NCBI RefSeq assembly: GCF_003601925.1
Contig: NZ_QZWH01000012.1
Location: 53,162-117,161, forward strand
DNA length: 64,000 bases
DNA from: Buttiauxella izardii
Lineage (GTDB): Bacteria > Pseudomonadota > Gammaproteobacteria > Enterobacterales > Enterobacteriaceae
Reading direction: 5' to 3'
The notes under the pieces are model-generated. The model worked only from the letters and a program-made list of their open reading frames with translations, was not told the DNA's origin and ran no database searches. Of this stretch, positions 26,394 to 34,955 are shown in pieces; within the stretch, counting starts at the first letter, position 1; each line of letters starts with the position of its first letter. The position numbers and the translations under genes were made by a program.

Positions 26394-26612
26394 TTATTCG
26401 ATGCGTTCCACATTTGGATGACGCTCGGTTGCGGCTTCATGGAAAATGTCACCCAACCAGCCGGCAATCTCGCCTTCTGTCATATCGTCTGGTATAGCTA
26501 TGTCATAAAGTCGAGAAAACTTTCTCTCCGTCAGGTCAGCACGAAATACCAGCCATCGTTCATTCTTACGTTGAACGCCAATATGCCGCCCAAAAACGTT
26601 ATATATCAACAT
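26394..26612 (-). CDS. Small conserved protein (possibly DUF7661)
   Basis: A 72-residue soluble protein: MLIYNVFGRHIGVQRKNERW, then LYDIAIPDDMTEGEIAGWLGDIFHEAATERHPNVERI. The pattern NVFGR...V.R....W ... IP..(M/L)TE.E...(W/Y)L.DI(F/Y)HE.AT...P.V.R is one I associate with DUF7661; function unknown. GGAGA lies 7 nt before the ATG at 26612. The gene is enclosed by repeat copies A and B and looks like a small accessory insertion. Confidence 0.6.
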   Translation of the reverse strand: MLIYNVFGRHIGVQRKNERWLVFRADLTERKFSRLYDIAIPDDMTEGEIAGWLGDIFHEAATERHPNVERIE

Positions 26613-26706
26613 ATGCAATCTCCGATCATACTAATGAGTCCCTGAATCTATGATATATACGTCAGAGAAGGCCAGTGAGTAAATCGTATATATATGAAAG
26701 GCCAAC

Positions 26707-26773
26707 GTCCGTTGTTCGCTCACAGCGGACCTCATGGTCTTGTATCCAGTCCGCTCCGGGTCAGGAGCGGACT
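26707..26773. repeat. Two-hairpin repeat, copy B
   Basis: Left part GTCCGTTGTTCGCTC (26707-26721) with AGCGGAC (26724-26730), a 25-nt offset, then GTCCGCT (26749-26755)-CCGGGTCAGG-AGCGGAC (26766-26772). The spacing between the two AGCGGAC/GTCCGCT units is identical to copy A. It lies in the 374-bp gap (26613-26986) before the nuclease gene; no gene is seen in the rest of that gap. Confidence 0.85.
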
Positions 26774-26986
26774 GTACGAACATGGCGGCAGGTCAGATAT
26801 TTAAAAGCTCATGTTCAGCTTGGATGGGATATTCAAACTATTAGATCTTTATGATGCGTAATGTCATCACCATCTGTCACCACGCTGATTTATCTCGGTA
26901 AAAGAAATACGCGCCTTTGCGCCCAGTTCAGACGTAAAGTAAGAAATATTCAGTCAGGAATATTAGTTTAGCGGAGTGATTATATT

Positions 26987-27904
26987 TTGGAAAAGATCCA
27001 GGCGACTGCGGTTAAATATATCAAGCTGGGAGAGGGAGGCGAATGGGAACATGAGTGCCTGACATCTGGCATTATTAAGTTTGGGTACCACGAGACGCCC
27101 CATCAGATGTGCCTTGAGGGGAAGTGGGAGGAAGTGAATAAAGTCTGGTTAAAAGTAAGGAAAAATAACCAGTCCACTGCCACCAGTGATGTCAGGCAGA
27201 TAAGGACGTTTTACACCGCCACCCCCGATATACTCTTCATTACGTTCAGCCAAGGGTTATTGCATTGGTGCCAACCTTCCGGAGAGGTCACCGAATTGGA
27301 TGATGGCAGCAGAACCCGCTCCACAGTGAACGGATGGCACAGCCATAGTCTGGCCGGGAACCTTCTCTCTCACTCCATCCTGAGCGGTGCTTTACTCGCT
27401 ACACAGAATTACCGGGGAACCATCTGTGATGTGCATTTGGCCGATTACGCCCTGCGAAAAATCAATGATGAGCAATCGCCGGAAATCATCGACGCGGATA
27501 TTGCTGAAGCTCAGTACCTGAAAGCTATTAACAGACTGTGTAGTTTGCTTACCTGGCAGGACTTTGAGTTGCTCGTAGATCTGATTTTCTCCGCCAGCGG
27601 ATGGAGAAGAACCGGGAGCCTTGGCAGGACACAGAAGACGGTCGATATTGAGCTTGAGCTTCCCACCACCGGAGAACGGGCATTTGTGCAAGTGAAGTCT
27701 GTTGCTGAGCAGTCTGTATTCTCTGAATATCTGTCAATGTTCCAGACAAGTAACAGCTATGATCGGATGTTCTTTGTCTGGCATCGAGGTGCATTGAGTG
27801 AGGATCTCCGTGCTGAAGGCGTTACTATGATTGGGCCCACGAGGCTTGCAAAACTCATACTGGACACCGGGTTGGCGGGCTGGCTTAGAAATAAGGTTTC
27901 GTAA
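26987..27904 (+). CDS. Solitary Mrr-type PD-(D/E)XK endonuclease
   Basis: A 305-residue protein. The C-terminal 120 residues fit an Mrr-like restriction endonuclease fold: LTWQDFELLVDLIFSASGWRRTGSLGRTQKTVDIELELP..ERAFVQVKS, with E194, D220 and Q235-x-K237 as the likely catalytic set (QxK is the Mrr variant). The N-terminal 150 residues are unfamiliar, Trp-rich (W20, W47, W54, W93, W117) and may sense the target. There is no methyltransferase or other restriction subunit nearby, which suggests a modification-dependent (type IV-like) or other defence nuclease. The start is TTG with GGAG about 11 nt upstream. Flanked by repeat copies B and C. Confidence 0.75.
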   Translation: MEKIQATAVKYIKLGEGGEWEHECLTSGIIKFGYHETPHQMCLEGKWEEVNKVWLKVRKNNQSTATSDVRQIRTFYTATPDILFITFSQGLLHWCQPSGEVTELDDGSRTRSTVNGWHSHSLAGNLLSHSILSGALLATQNYRGTICDVHLADYALRKINDEQSPEIIDADIAEAQYLKAINRLCSLLTWQDFELLVDLIFSASGWRRTGSLGRTQKTVDIELELPTTGERAFVQVKSVAEQSVFSEYLSMFQTSNSYDRMFFVWHRGALSEDLRAEGVTMIGPTRLAKLILDTGLAGWLRNKVS

Positions 27905-28007
27905 TAGCCCGGTACCTTATCGGTTACGAGCATTTATGCTAGAAGATGCATTTTCTTGCTCTGTGTAGTGGATAACTAAATTTGGCCACTTTCTAAGGTA
28001 TGTTAAT

Positions 28008-28073
28008 TTCCGCTGATCGCTCTTAGCGGACCCTCAGTACCATGCCCCTTCCGCTCCGTGCCAGGAGCGGAAG
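28008..28073. repeat. Two-hairpin repeat, copy C
   Basis: TTCCGCTGATCGCTC (28008-28022) and AGCGGAC (28025-28031), then TTCCGCT (28049-28055)-CCGTGCCAGG-AGCGGAA (28066-28072). The right hairpin carries compensating G-to-T and C-to-A changes, so pairing is conserved. Same orientation as copies A and B. Confidence 0.85.
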
Positions 28074-28160
28074 TTCAACTTTTTACAGATCCTCAGCACA
28101 ACGTTTTCTCCACGCCACAACACATCTTAAAAATATCGAATCTGACGCCCATCACAAGCG

Positions 28161-28613
28161 TCAGACAGGCAGCGCGCGATCTTTAACGACCGTTTTCATC
28201 ACCAGCGTTGAGGTAAGTCTCTGCACGCCTGCTAAACCGGAGAGTTTTTCATCATACAACTCCTGAAAAGCCGGCAAATCCCGGGTGATAACGTGGAGCA
28301 GATAATCCGGGTCGCCAAACAGTCGCTGCGCCTGGATAATTTGCGGTATCTCTTCTACCGCCGCCTCGAAGGCGTTGACAGCCTGTCGGTCTCCCTCGCG
28401 CAAGGTAACGAAAACTATGGCTGAAAAGCTTAGTCCTAATCTGGCCGGATCCAGATACGCCCGGTAGCCGCTGATCACACCTTCCTGTTCAAGCGCTCTG
28501 ACCCGACGCTGGCAGGATGACAGGCTGATCCCTATCCGTTCCGCCAGGTCAGTGAGCGAAAGTCTCCCATCTCGCTGGAGCTGCGCAAGAATATTGCAGT
28601 TTGTTCGATCCAT
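28161..28613 (-). CDS. Lrp/AsnC-family regulator
   Basis: 150 residues: N-terminal HTH (DRTNCNILAQLQRDGRLSLTDLAERIGISLSSCQRRVRALEQEGVISGY) and an AsnC ligand-binding (RAM) domain with FGDPDYLLHVITRDLPAFQELY. The ATG at 28613 starts the canonical fold. It is divergent from a LysE-type exporter gene; Lrp-type activators commonly control such exporters in response to an amino acid. Confidence 0.9.
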   Translation of the reverse strand: MDRTNCNILAQLQRDGRLSLTDLAERIGISLSSCQRRVRALEQEGVISGYRAYLDPARLGLSFSAIVFVTLREGDRQAVNAFEAAVEEIPQIIQAQRLFGDPDYLLHVITRDLPAFQELYDEKLSGLAGVQRLTSTLVMKTVVKDRALPV

Positions 28614-28793
28614 TCCTGAAAACCTCCCGACTCTCATACGTTTTTGAGCTTTATATGAAAGCACATTCCGTATTAAAAGCGATATTCTTTCTTCTCTTCC
28701 AAACGTATCAGACAGGTTAAGGTTTTCCTACATGCAGGTTTCAGTAATTGATAAAAGACCGCTAAGAGATGGGGTCAATAAGGATAACGGCAT

Positions 28794-29408
28794 ATGTCAC
28801 TGAATATGTTCGTTGCATTCTGGGCTGTTTCCGTGCTTTTCGTTATCACGCCCGGTGCCGACTGGGCTTACGCCATTTCAGCCGGCATCAAGGGACGCCG
28901 TGTTGTACCAGCAGTTGCCGGTATGCTAAGCGGCCATCTTGTTGCAACGCTCATCGTGGCAGCGGGAGTCGGCTCGGTCATTACGGGAGCGCCGGGCGTG
29001 CTGACCGTTCTGACCGTGGCCGGGGCTGGCTATCTGCTCTGGCTCGGCATAGGCATGCTGCGTCACCCGTCCGCGCCAGCGGCGGGGCAGAATGGAGATG
29101 CCGGTTCGCGAATGAAGTGGGCGCTCAAGGGCTTTTGCATCAGCGGGCTTAATCCAAAGGTCTTTCTGCTGTTTCTGGCCCTGCTGCCTCAGTTCACCGA
29201 CGTCCACGCAGCATGGCCGCTTCCGCTGCAGATGATCGCGCTGGGGCTGTTACATGTGTTCAGCTGCGGCGTGGTCTACCTGCTTGTGGGCTATGGCTCC
29301 GGCACGGTGCTTCGGACGCGCCCGCGTGCGGCGCAGAATGTCAGCCGGATTTCGGGCGGCCTGATGATTATTATTGCGACCCTGCTGCTGGCAGAGCAGT
29401 TTCTCTGA
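28794..29408 (+). CDS. LysE/RhtB-family amino-acid exporter
   Basis: A 204-residue inner-membrane protein with about six helices. It opens FVAFWAVSVLFVITPGADWAYAISAGIKGRR, the LysE family signature, and has FCISGLNPKVFLLFLALLPQF in the middle. AAGGATAAC precedes the ATG. It is divergent from, and probably activated by, the Lrp-type gene. The exported amino acid is unknown. Its GC content looks higher than that of the flanking nuclease region. Confidence 0.88.
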   Translation: MSLNMFVAFWAVSVLFVITPGADWAYAISAGIKGRRVVPAVAGMLSGHLVATLIVAAGVGSVITGAPGVLTVLTVAGAGYLLWLGIGMLRHPSAPAAGQNGDAGSRMKWALKGFCISGLNPKVFLLFLALLPQFTDVHAAWPLPLQMIALGLLHVFSCGVVYLLVGYGSGTVLRTRPRAAQNVSRISGGLMIIIATLLLAEQFL

Positions 29409-29586
29409 CGCACGACCAAACAGGATAATTAACAACATATCATGCAGCAGATACCCTATGTGCGCTGCGGCACGCCGGGGGTCGAAGGCATCTGGCAAAT
29501 CGACAAATACAATTAAGCGTTGCGAAAATCAGTATTATCGCACCCGCAACAACCTTTATTAACCCAACGAGTTAACAGAGAACACC

Positions 29587-30387
29587 ATGCCATCAATCAC
29601 TCTGACATACCTGAAAAAACTCAAGCAGCGTGGCGAGAAGATCACCATGCTCACCTGCTACGACGCCACGTTTGCACACGAGTTGAGCACGGCGGGCGTT
29701 GAGATGCTCCTCATCGGCGATACACTGGGGATGATTTTGCAGGGCCATGACAGCACCTTGCCGGTCAGACTGGAAGATATGGTTTATCACACGGCCTGCG
29801 TAAAGCGCGGAAACAACGGTGCCTTCGTCATCGCCGACCTTTCTTTCATGACCTGCTCCTCGACAGAGCAGGCCCTGCACAGCTCGGCACAGCTGATGCA
29901 GGCGGGTGCCCAGATGGTCAAGATTGAGGGCGGGGAGTGGCTGTGTGACACGGTGCAGCAACTGACGCGCAACGGCATACCTGTGTGTGCTCATATCGGT
30001 CTCACCCCGCAGTCGGTTAACGTCTTTGGTGGATTTAAGGTTCAGGGTCGTGACAGCAAGCAAGCAGAAGCGTTGATCGAAACCGCGAAAAAGTTTGAGC
30101 AGGCGGGTGCGGCGATGGTGCTGGTTGAGGCAGTACCGGCTTCGCTGGGAAAAGCGTTGAGCGAGGCGGTTTCAATACCGGTCATCGGCATCGGTGCTGG
30201 CCCTGACACCGACGGGCAGGTACTGGTTCTTCACGATATGCTTGGCCTGAGCATCACCGGCAAGGCACCAAAATTCGTGAAAAATTTCATGAGGGGACAG
30301 GATGACATTCAGGGCGCGGTAAAAAGCTACATTGCCGCTGTCAAAGACGGTAGCTTCCCGGCACAGGAACACTGCTATTCTGAATGA
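29587..30387 (+). CDS. panB: 3-methyl-2-oxobutanoate hydroxymethyltransferase (second-copy type PanB)
   Basis: 266 residues. PanB makes ketopantoate from 2-oxoisovalerate and methylene-tetrahydrofolate, the first pantothenate step. Landmarks: [15 protein letters not shown], the Mg-binding [52 protein letters not shown] and [26 protein letters not shown]. From memory it looks closer to pseudomonad PanB than to E. coli PanB. No panC or panD follows; it has its own terminator. This suggests an acquired stand-alone copy in addition to a usual panBCD locus elsewhere. Confidence 0.92.
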   Translation: MPSITLTYLKKLKQRGEKITMLTCYDATFAHELSTAGVEMLLIGDTLGMILQGHDSTLPVRLEDMVYHTACVKRGNNGAFVIADLSFMTCSSTEQALHSSAQLMQAGAQMVKIEGGEWLCDTVQQLTRNGIPVCAHIGLTPQSVNVFGGFKVQGRDSKQAEALIETAKKFEQAGAAMVLVEAVPASLGKALSEAVSIPVIGIGAGPDTDGQVLVLHDMLGLSITGKAPKFVKNFMRGQDDIQGAVKSYIAAVKDGSFPAQEHCYSE

Positions 30388-30395
30388 TTTATATT

Positions 30396-30426
30396 AAAAG
30401 CCGCTTATTGTTAGCGGCTTTTTTAA
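30396..30426 (+). terminator. Terminator after panB
   Basis: AAAAGCCGCT (30396-30405), loop TATTGTT, AGCGGCTTTT (30413-30422), then further T residues; 8 bp after the stop codon. Confidence 0.92.
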
Positions 30427-30458
30427 CGCTGCTAAACCAATTCTTCAAATGAGGTTTT

Positions 30459-30929
30459 ATGAAAATCAGAAGGTTCACTAAGGGGGATGAAATTGCGTTA
30501 TTCAGGGTCTTTTTATCATCTGTACATACCATCGCATCACACTACTACACACATGAACAATTAGAGGCCTGGGCTCCACCAGATATCGACCCCGAACAAT
30601 GGGCCAATCACATGAAGGAGCTGCGCCCCTTTGTTGTTGAAGTGGATGGTGAAATAGCTGGATATGCAGATGTTCAGACAAATGGGTACATTGACCATTT
30701 CTTTGTCTCGGGAACCTACCCGAGACAGGGAGTAGGGACACTACTGATGAATTGCATTCATGAAGAAGCCAGACAACTTGGAATTGCTGAACTTACTTCA
30801 AATGTGAGTAAGGCTGCGGAAGAGTTCTTTCTACGACACGGCTTTCATGTAGTGGAACGGGGTTTTCCAGTCCGTCGTGGCGTGACACTACAAAATGCAC
30901 TGATGCGGAAATATTTGGCGAAACAATAG
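30459..30929 (+). CDS. GNAT-family acetyltransferase
   Basis: A 156-residue N-acetyltransferase. Acetyl-CoA loop YPRQGVGTLLMNCIHEEAR near 88-106; preceded by IAGYADVQTNGYIDHFFVSGTY; C-terminal AAEEFFLRHGFHVVER. Similar to the YafP-type free-standing GNATs of enterics. GAGG precedes the ATG. Substrate unknown. Lower GC than the neighbouring panB, in line with an accessory gene. Confidence 0.85.
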   Translation: MKIRRFTKGDEIALFRVFLSSVHTIASHYYTHEQLEAWAPPDIDPEQWANHMKELRPFVVEVDGEIAGYADVQTNGYIDHFFVSGTYPRQGVGTLLMNCIHEEARQLGIAELTSNVSKAAEEFFLRHGFHVVERGFPVRRGVTLQNALMRKYLAKQ

Positions 30930-31053
30930 AAAGTTGCATGCAGGAAAGCTCATTATCTATGGGTTAAAATGCTCGAATGCATTCCTGTTTCTCACTTTGC
31001 TTATAAGGATATTGAAGAAGTTATTATGGATTCATTTAAAATTGGATAAGTCA

Positions 31054-31087
31054 TTATAAGGATATGCCTACAGGCTTATCCTTATAA
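31054..31087 (-). terminator. Hairpin after the alkene reductase gene
   Basis: TTATAAGGATA (31054-31064) pairs with TATCCTTATAA (31077-31087), with an inner GCC/GGC pair. The 12-mer TTATAAGGATAT also occurs at 31001-31012. It probably ends the minus-strand operon, though the U-run is weak. Confidence 0.6.
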
Positions 31088-31100
31088 TTGGCATAATAAA

Positions 31101-32159
31101 TTACTGCATTTCGGGATAATCAATATATCCTTCGACACCACCGCCATAATAGGTTGCCGGATCGGCATTGTTCAGTGGAGCCCCTGTTTTAATACGGTTG
31201 ATGAAGTCCGGGTTTGCCAGAATCATCTGTCCGTAAGATTCCAGATCCGCAAGTCCGGACTGGATATCATCACCGATGTTTTCTCTGCTTTTCCCGGGGC
31301 GATTCAGTATCAGCGACTGTGTCCATAATGCCCGCAATTCACCCAGCAGTGTCTCATTGCCCATATGCATAATGTGCAGGTAGCTCAGTCCGAGCTTATT
31401 CAGCTCAGCAACCAGGTAACGATAAAGCGCCGGACCTTCTTCACCTTCATTAATACCCCAAATCTGGCTGCCCGGGGATAAACGGATCGCGGTTTTGTCT
31501 GCACCAATTTCTTCTGCGATAGCTGCCGCCACCTCCAGCGCAAAACGGGCACGGTTCTCGATGGAGCCGCCATATTCATCGCTGCGCTGGTTGGCGCTTG
31601 GTGCTAAAAACTGGTGTATCAGATAGGCATTAGCACCGTGGATTTCCACGCCGTCGGCACCGGCCTCAACCGCACGCCGTGCCGCATAACGGAAATCAGC
31701 AACCGTGTTGTGGATTTCTTCCGTTGTCAGTTCGCGAGGCACCGGAATATCCTGCATGCCGGTTGCAGTAAACATCTGTACACCGGGGGCAATAGCGGAA
31801 GGAGCCACGCCCTGACGGTGGTGCGGCGTATTGTCAGGATGATTCATGCGGCCGGTATGCATAAGCTGGATGAACAGATGACCGCCTTTATTGTGAACGG
31901 CTGAAGTGATTTGTTTCCAGCCAGCCACATGCGCGTCGGTGTAAATGCCGGGCGTCATTAAGTAACCCTGTCCGTCATCGCTGGGCTGTGTCCCTTCTGC
32001 AACAATAAGACCCACCCCGGCGCGCTGTGCGTAGTATTCAACCGCAAGTTCAGCCGGCGTGCCGTCATATTCAGCACGGCTACGGGTCATCGGGGCCATC
32101 ACCAGACGGTTGTTCAGCGTTAAATGCCCGAGTTTGAACGGGGTGAATATTTTATCCAT
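31101..32159 (-). CDS. Old-yellow-enzyme alkene reductase (NemA-like)
   Basis: A 352-residue FMN oxidoreductase of the OYE family. Landmarks: FTPFKLGHLTLNNRLVMAPMTRSRA, substrate-binding His/Asn pair in GVEIHGANAYLIHQFLAPSANQRSDEYGGS, and IRLSPGSQIWG. Relatives (NemA, XenA, OPR) reduce activated alkenes, nitro compounds and nitrate esters with NADPH. It is the last gene of a three-gene minus-strand set with pirin and an isochorismatase-like protein, under a divergent LysR; this set is likely an electrophile or quinone stress cassette. Confidence 0.92.
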   Translation of the reverse strand: MDKIFTPFKLGHLTLNNRLVMAPMTRSRAEYDGTPAELAVEYYAQRAGVGLIVAEGTQPSDDGQGYLMTPGIYTDAHVAGWKQITSAVHNKGGHLFIQLMHTGRMNHPDNTPHHRQGVAPSAIAPGVQMFTATGMQDIPVPRELTTEEIHNTVADFRYAARRAVEAGADGVEIHGANAYLIHQFLAPSANQRSDEYGGSIENRARFALEVAAAIAEEIGADKTAIRLSPGSQIWGINEGEEGPALYRYLVAELNKLGLSYLHIMHMGNETLLGELRALWTQSLILNRPGKSRENIGDDIQSGLADLESYGQMILANPDFINRIKTGAPLNNADPATYYGGGVEGYIDYPEMQ

Positions 32160-32268
32160 TTTTCTTTCCTGTAGCCTGATAAGAAGATAGGTCGGTAAAA
32201 CAATGCAGTATTACTGCCAATAAGCTGAAAAGAATGACTGCGCTGCTTTTGAAATTTTATAAATGCCT

Positions 32269-33021
32269 TTACAGGCGCGGGCGCATATTTCCACTGAACA
32301 TCCCGCCACGGAAAACTTTTGCCGCCGGGTCAGTGGTGAAGAGCACCAGATCAGTGGTATCCAGCGCGGTGACGGTGTGAACGTCGTCGTCTTCGATAAT
32401 AATGCTTTCACCCGTATTCAGAATGGCATCACCAATCCGGGCTTCGCCCTCAAAGACATATAACAGGCGCACCACATTACTGACCGGAACAACCGGCAGC
32501 TTCAGCTCGCAACCTTCAGCAAGCCGCGTGTCCTGTATCCATGTCTGAGAACGAAAAGTTAACGGCGCGTCTTCAGGGCCGGCAATCAGCCGCCAGTTAT
32601 TGTCACTGTAAGGCGTGCCAAAGTCATGAAACTGAACCTGTGGCGCCAGGTCGTTTTCAGAGGGACGGATGAATATCTGCAGACACTGCATTGATTCGCC
32701 TTTTTCACCCAGAATACGTTCCTCATGCTGGAAGGTGTGCCCGGCGTTCATAAGCATCAGTCGGGTATCAGAAATTTCCTCCTCATTACCTACCGTGTCC
32801 AGATGCAGCATTCTGCCTTTACGCATGTAGGTGAGAATTTCATCATCTTTATGAGGATGCATGGAAATTACCGTACCGGGTTTGACGTTTGCCTGGTCAA
32901 TACGGCCGATTGCACCGATACCACTGTCGTCTGAATCCTGCACCATTCCCGGCCAGAGAATATCAATACCGAAACCGCCAGAGCCATGCTGATGTTTACT
33001 GCTGTTTTCAATTTTAAGCAT
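32269..33021 (-). CDS. Pirin-family bicupin protein
   Basis: A 250-residue bicupin. The N-terminal cupin has the pirin metal set: ISMHPHKDDEILTYMRKGRMLHLD, with GHTFQHEE later (His/His/His/Glu ligands). YhhW-type pirins are quercetin dioxygenases. The ATG at 33021 begins the conserved LKIENSSKHQHGSGGFGI segment. Middle gene of the OYE/pirin/isochorismatase-like set. Confidence 0.9.
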   Translation of the reverse strand: MLKIENSSKHQHGSGGFGIDILWPGMVQDSDDSGIGAIGRIDQANVKPGTVISMHPHKDDEILTYMRKGRMLHLDTVGNEEEISDTRLMLMNAGHTFQHEERILGEKGESMQCLQIFIRPSENDLAPQVQFHDFGTPYSDNNWRLIAGPEDAPLTFRSQTWIQDTRLAEGCELKLPVVPVSNVVRLLYVFEGEARIGDAILNTGESIIIEDDDVHTVTALDTTDLVLFTTDPAAKVFRGGMFSGNMRPRL

Positions 33022-33100
33022 TGTCGTTACTCGCCTGTCAGGGAAGACTGACCCGCACGGAAGGCGTAAACGCTGCCGCACGAGCCTGCTGGCTTATTTA

Positions 33101-33682
33101 TTACTGAAAGGATTCCATTAATACCTGGACCAGTTTCTCACCTTGAGGTGTTGCCCAGCTTCCTGCCAGCTCAGCAATCAGCTGGTTGGTTGTGGTCAGG
33201 GTAATGCCATTTTTGTCCATGCGGCGTAGCGCAATCTCATCAGCCATTTTGGTTGGTGAAGCACCGGCGTCAGCAACGACCTGCACGTCAAAGCCTGCAG
33301 CAACCAGCGTCAGTGCCGGGTATACCGTACAAACGTCATTGGTCACGCCCGCGATAATCAGTTTCTTCCTGCCAGTCGCCTTAACTGCGGCTGCAAAGTT
33401 CTCATCATCCATGGCGTTAACGATGCCGAGGCGTTTGATTCTTGCTTCAAATTCTGTTGGCAGAATGGTTTTCAGTTCTTCAACCAGCGGGCCCTGTGCA
33501 TACTCTTCCATGCTTGAGGTCAGTACCACCGGCATATTCAGAATTGCAGCAGATTTGGCCAGCATCAGCGCATTACGTTTCAGTTCTTCAAAAGGCATGG
33601 ATTTGGCCCAGCCCATAGTGCCGACCTGATGGTCAATTAACAGCATGGCAGCGTTGTCTGCGGTGAATTTTTCAAAACTCAT
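33101..33682 (-). CDS. Isochorismatase-fold hydrolase (YcaC-like)
   Basis: 193 residues of the cysteine-hydrolase superfamily. Catalytic triad: Asp in MLLIDHQ, Lys in GRKKLIIAGV region, Cys in GVTNDVCTVYPAL. It resembles YcaC, an octameric hydrolase of unknown substrate, rather than true isochorismatase. AGGATAAC precedes the ATG at 33682. First gene of the operon; the divergent LysR starts 170 bp away. Confidence 0.9.
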   Translation of the reverse strand: MSFEKFTADNAAMLLIDHQVGTMGWAKSMPFEELKRNALMLAKSAAILNMPVVLTSSMEEYAQGPLVEELKTILPTEFEARIKRLGIVNAMDDENFAAAVKATGRKKLIIAGVTNDVCTVYPALTLVAAGFDVQVVADAGASPTKMADEIALRRMDKNGITLTTTNQLIAELAGSWATPQGEKLVQVLMESFQ

Positions 33683-33851
33683 GATAGTTATCCTGTAGGT
33701 TATGATTAAGCACCTGATACTTAACAACTCTTATCAGGATTTAAGCAGGCGTTTTTTTATCTCCCCTGCGAATAATCAAAGTATAGCCTGTTAGTTTTTG
33801 GGATAAATAGTTAATATCAGAATTGAATATTCCACTCATGGCACAATCAAC

Positions 33852-34739
33852 ATGGAACTTCTCAACCACATGTCTTACTTTGTCGAGGTCGTCAAAGCAC
33901 GCAGTTTTCGTGGCGCTGCTGAAGCCCTCGGCATGCCTAATTCCACGCTGTCGCGTAAGATAAACGAGCTCGAAAAGTTTATCGGTCTCAGGCTGTTACA
34001 TAGGACAACGCGTAAGATTGAACTGACCGAAGCCGGTCTGATTTATTACGAACGAAGCCGGCGCATCATTGATGAAGCGCGTTTGGCACATGAACAACTG
34101 GGTTCTCTCCTGGCTCAGCCGCAGGGCATGCTGCGGGTCTCTTTACCAGCCGATTTTGCGGTAGTTATTCTCGCGCCGATTATCAAAGCGTTCTCAGATT
34201 GCTATCCGGGTATCAGCTTCGATTTTGATTTAACACCGAGAAATGTTGATTTGGTGTCAGAGCCCTATGATCTGGCTGTGCGCATGGGAAGTCTGCCCGA
34301 TTCTGGCCTCATTGCACGCAAGCTCGGGTCGCTTACACGCAGCCTTTACGCATCCCCCGACTATTTAGTTCAGAATGGCACTCCCGGTAACCCTGATGAG
34401 CTGACGGATCATGAATGTATTGGTATGCGGCAGGATAAGCCCGGTCAATGGCACTTACAGCGCGAAGAAAACCGGATAAGCATCAGAACTTCCGGGCGTT
34501 TTCAGATGAACAGCATTGGTATGATGCGTCGTTTTGCCTCAATGGGAGCAGGCATTGCGATTTTGCCTGACAAAATTGTCGGGGAAGACGTTGCGGATAA
34601 TAAACTGACCCGGGTATTGCCTGACTGGAAGGGGGAAGCGGTCACGATTTATGCTCTGACTGAAACGCGACTGCTACCCGCGAAAACACAGGTGTTTATT
34701 GAATTTATGCGTGAGAAGCTGAGTGAGGAAGCTGACTGA
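33852..34739 (+). CDS. LysR-family regulator of the OYE cassette
   Basis: 295 residues: HTH MSYFVEVVKARSFRGAAEALGMPNSTLSRKINELEKFIGLRLLHRTTRKIELTEAG, then a LysR effector domain ending SMGAGIAILPDKIVGED. This is the CrgA/AaeR-like subgroup, which often controls aldehyde, quinone or aromatic stress genes. It faces the isochorismatase-like gene. A weak hairpin at 34787-34813 (AGGCTTAT/ATAAGCCT) may end it. Confidence 0.92.
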   Translation: MELLNHMSYFVEVVKARSFRGAAEALGMPNSTLSRKINELEKFIGLRLLHRTTRKIELTEAGLIYYERSRRIIDEARLAHEQLGSLLAQPQGMLRVSLPADFAVVILAPIIKAFSDCYPGISFDFDLTPRNVDLVSEPYDLAVRMGSLPDSGLIARKLGSLTRSLYASPDYLVQNGTPGNPDELTDHECIGMRQDKPGQWHLQREENRISIRTSGRFQMNSIGMMRRFASMGAGIAILPDKIVGEDVADNKLTRVLPDWKGEAVTIYALTETRLLPAKTQVFIEFMREKLSEEAD

Positions 34740-34955
34740 CGCGCATTATGTTGCCCTCCAGTGAAAAATGAATACTTAATGATTTTAGGCTTATTTTTCA
34801 CCTCAATAAGCCTGAGAGCCTTATACCATTGTTGGCACGGCGTTTGGTTTAGTGCCAAACTCCCCCGCGACTAACATCATGCTGTATTATTCAACGTGAG
34901 CAGGTTAATGGTCGCAGGTTTGTTGTTCTTTTCGTTCGACTTTGAGGATTCCTTT

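Noticed and set aside
26246..26467. 73-codon minus-strand frame upstream of the sulfatase
   Set aside because: Overlaps repeat copy A and the small protein gene on the same strand in another frame; no recognisable sequence.
29442..29516. 24-codon frame MQQIPYVRCGTPGVEG...
   Set aside because: Too short to support; might be the remnant of a lost gene before panB, but there is no family match I can name.
30969..31049. 26-codon frame between the GNAT and alkene reductase genes
   Set aside because: No good ribosome site and no recognisable sequence; could be a gene remnant.
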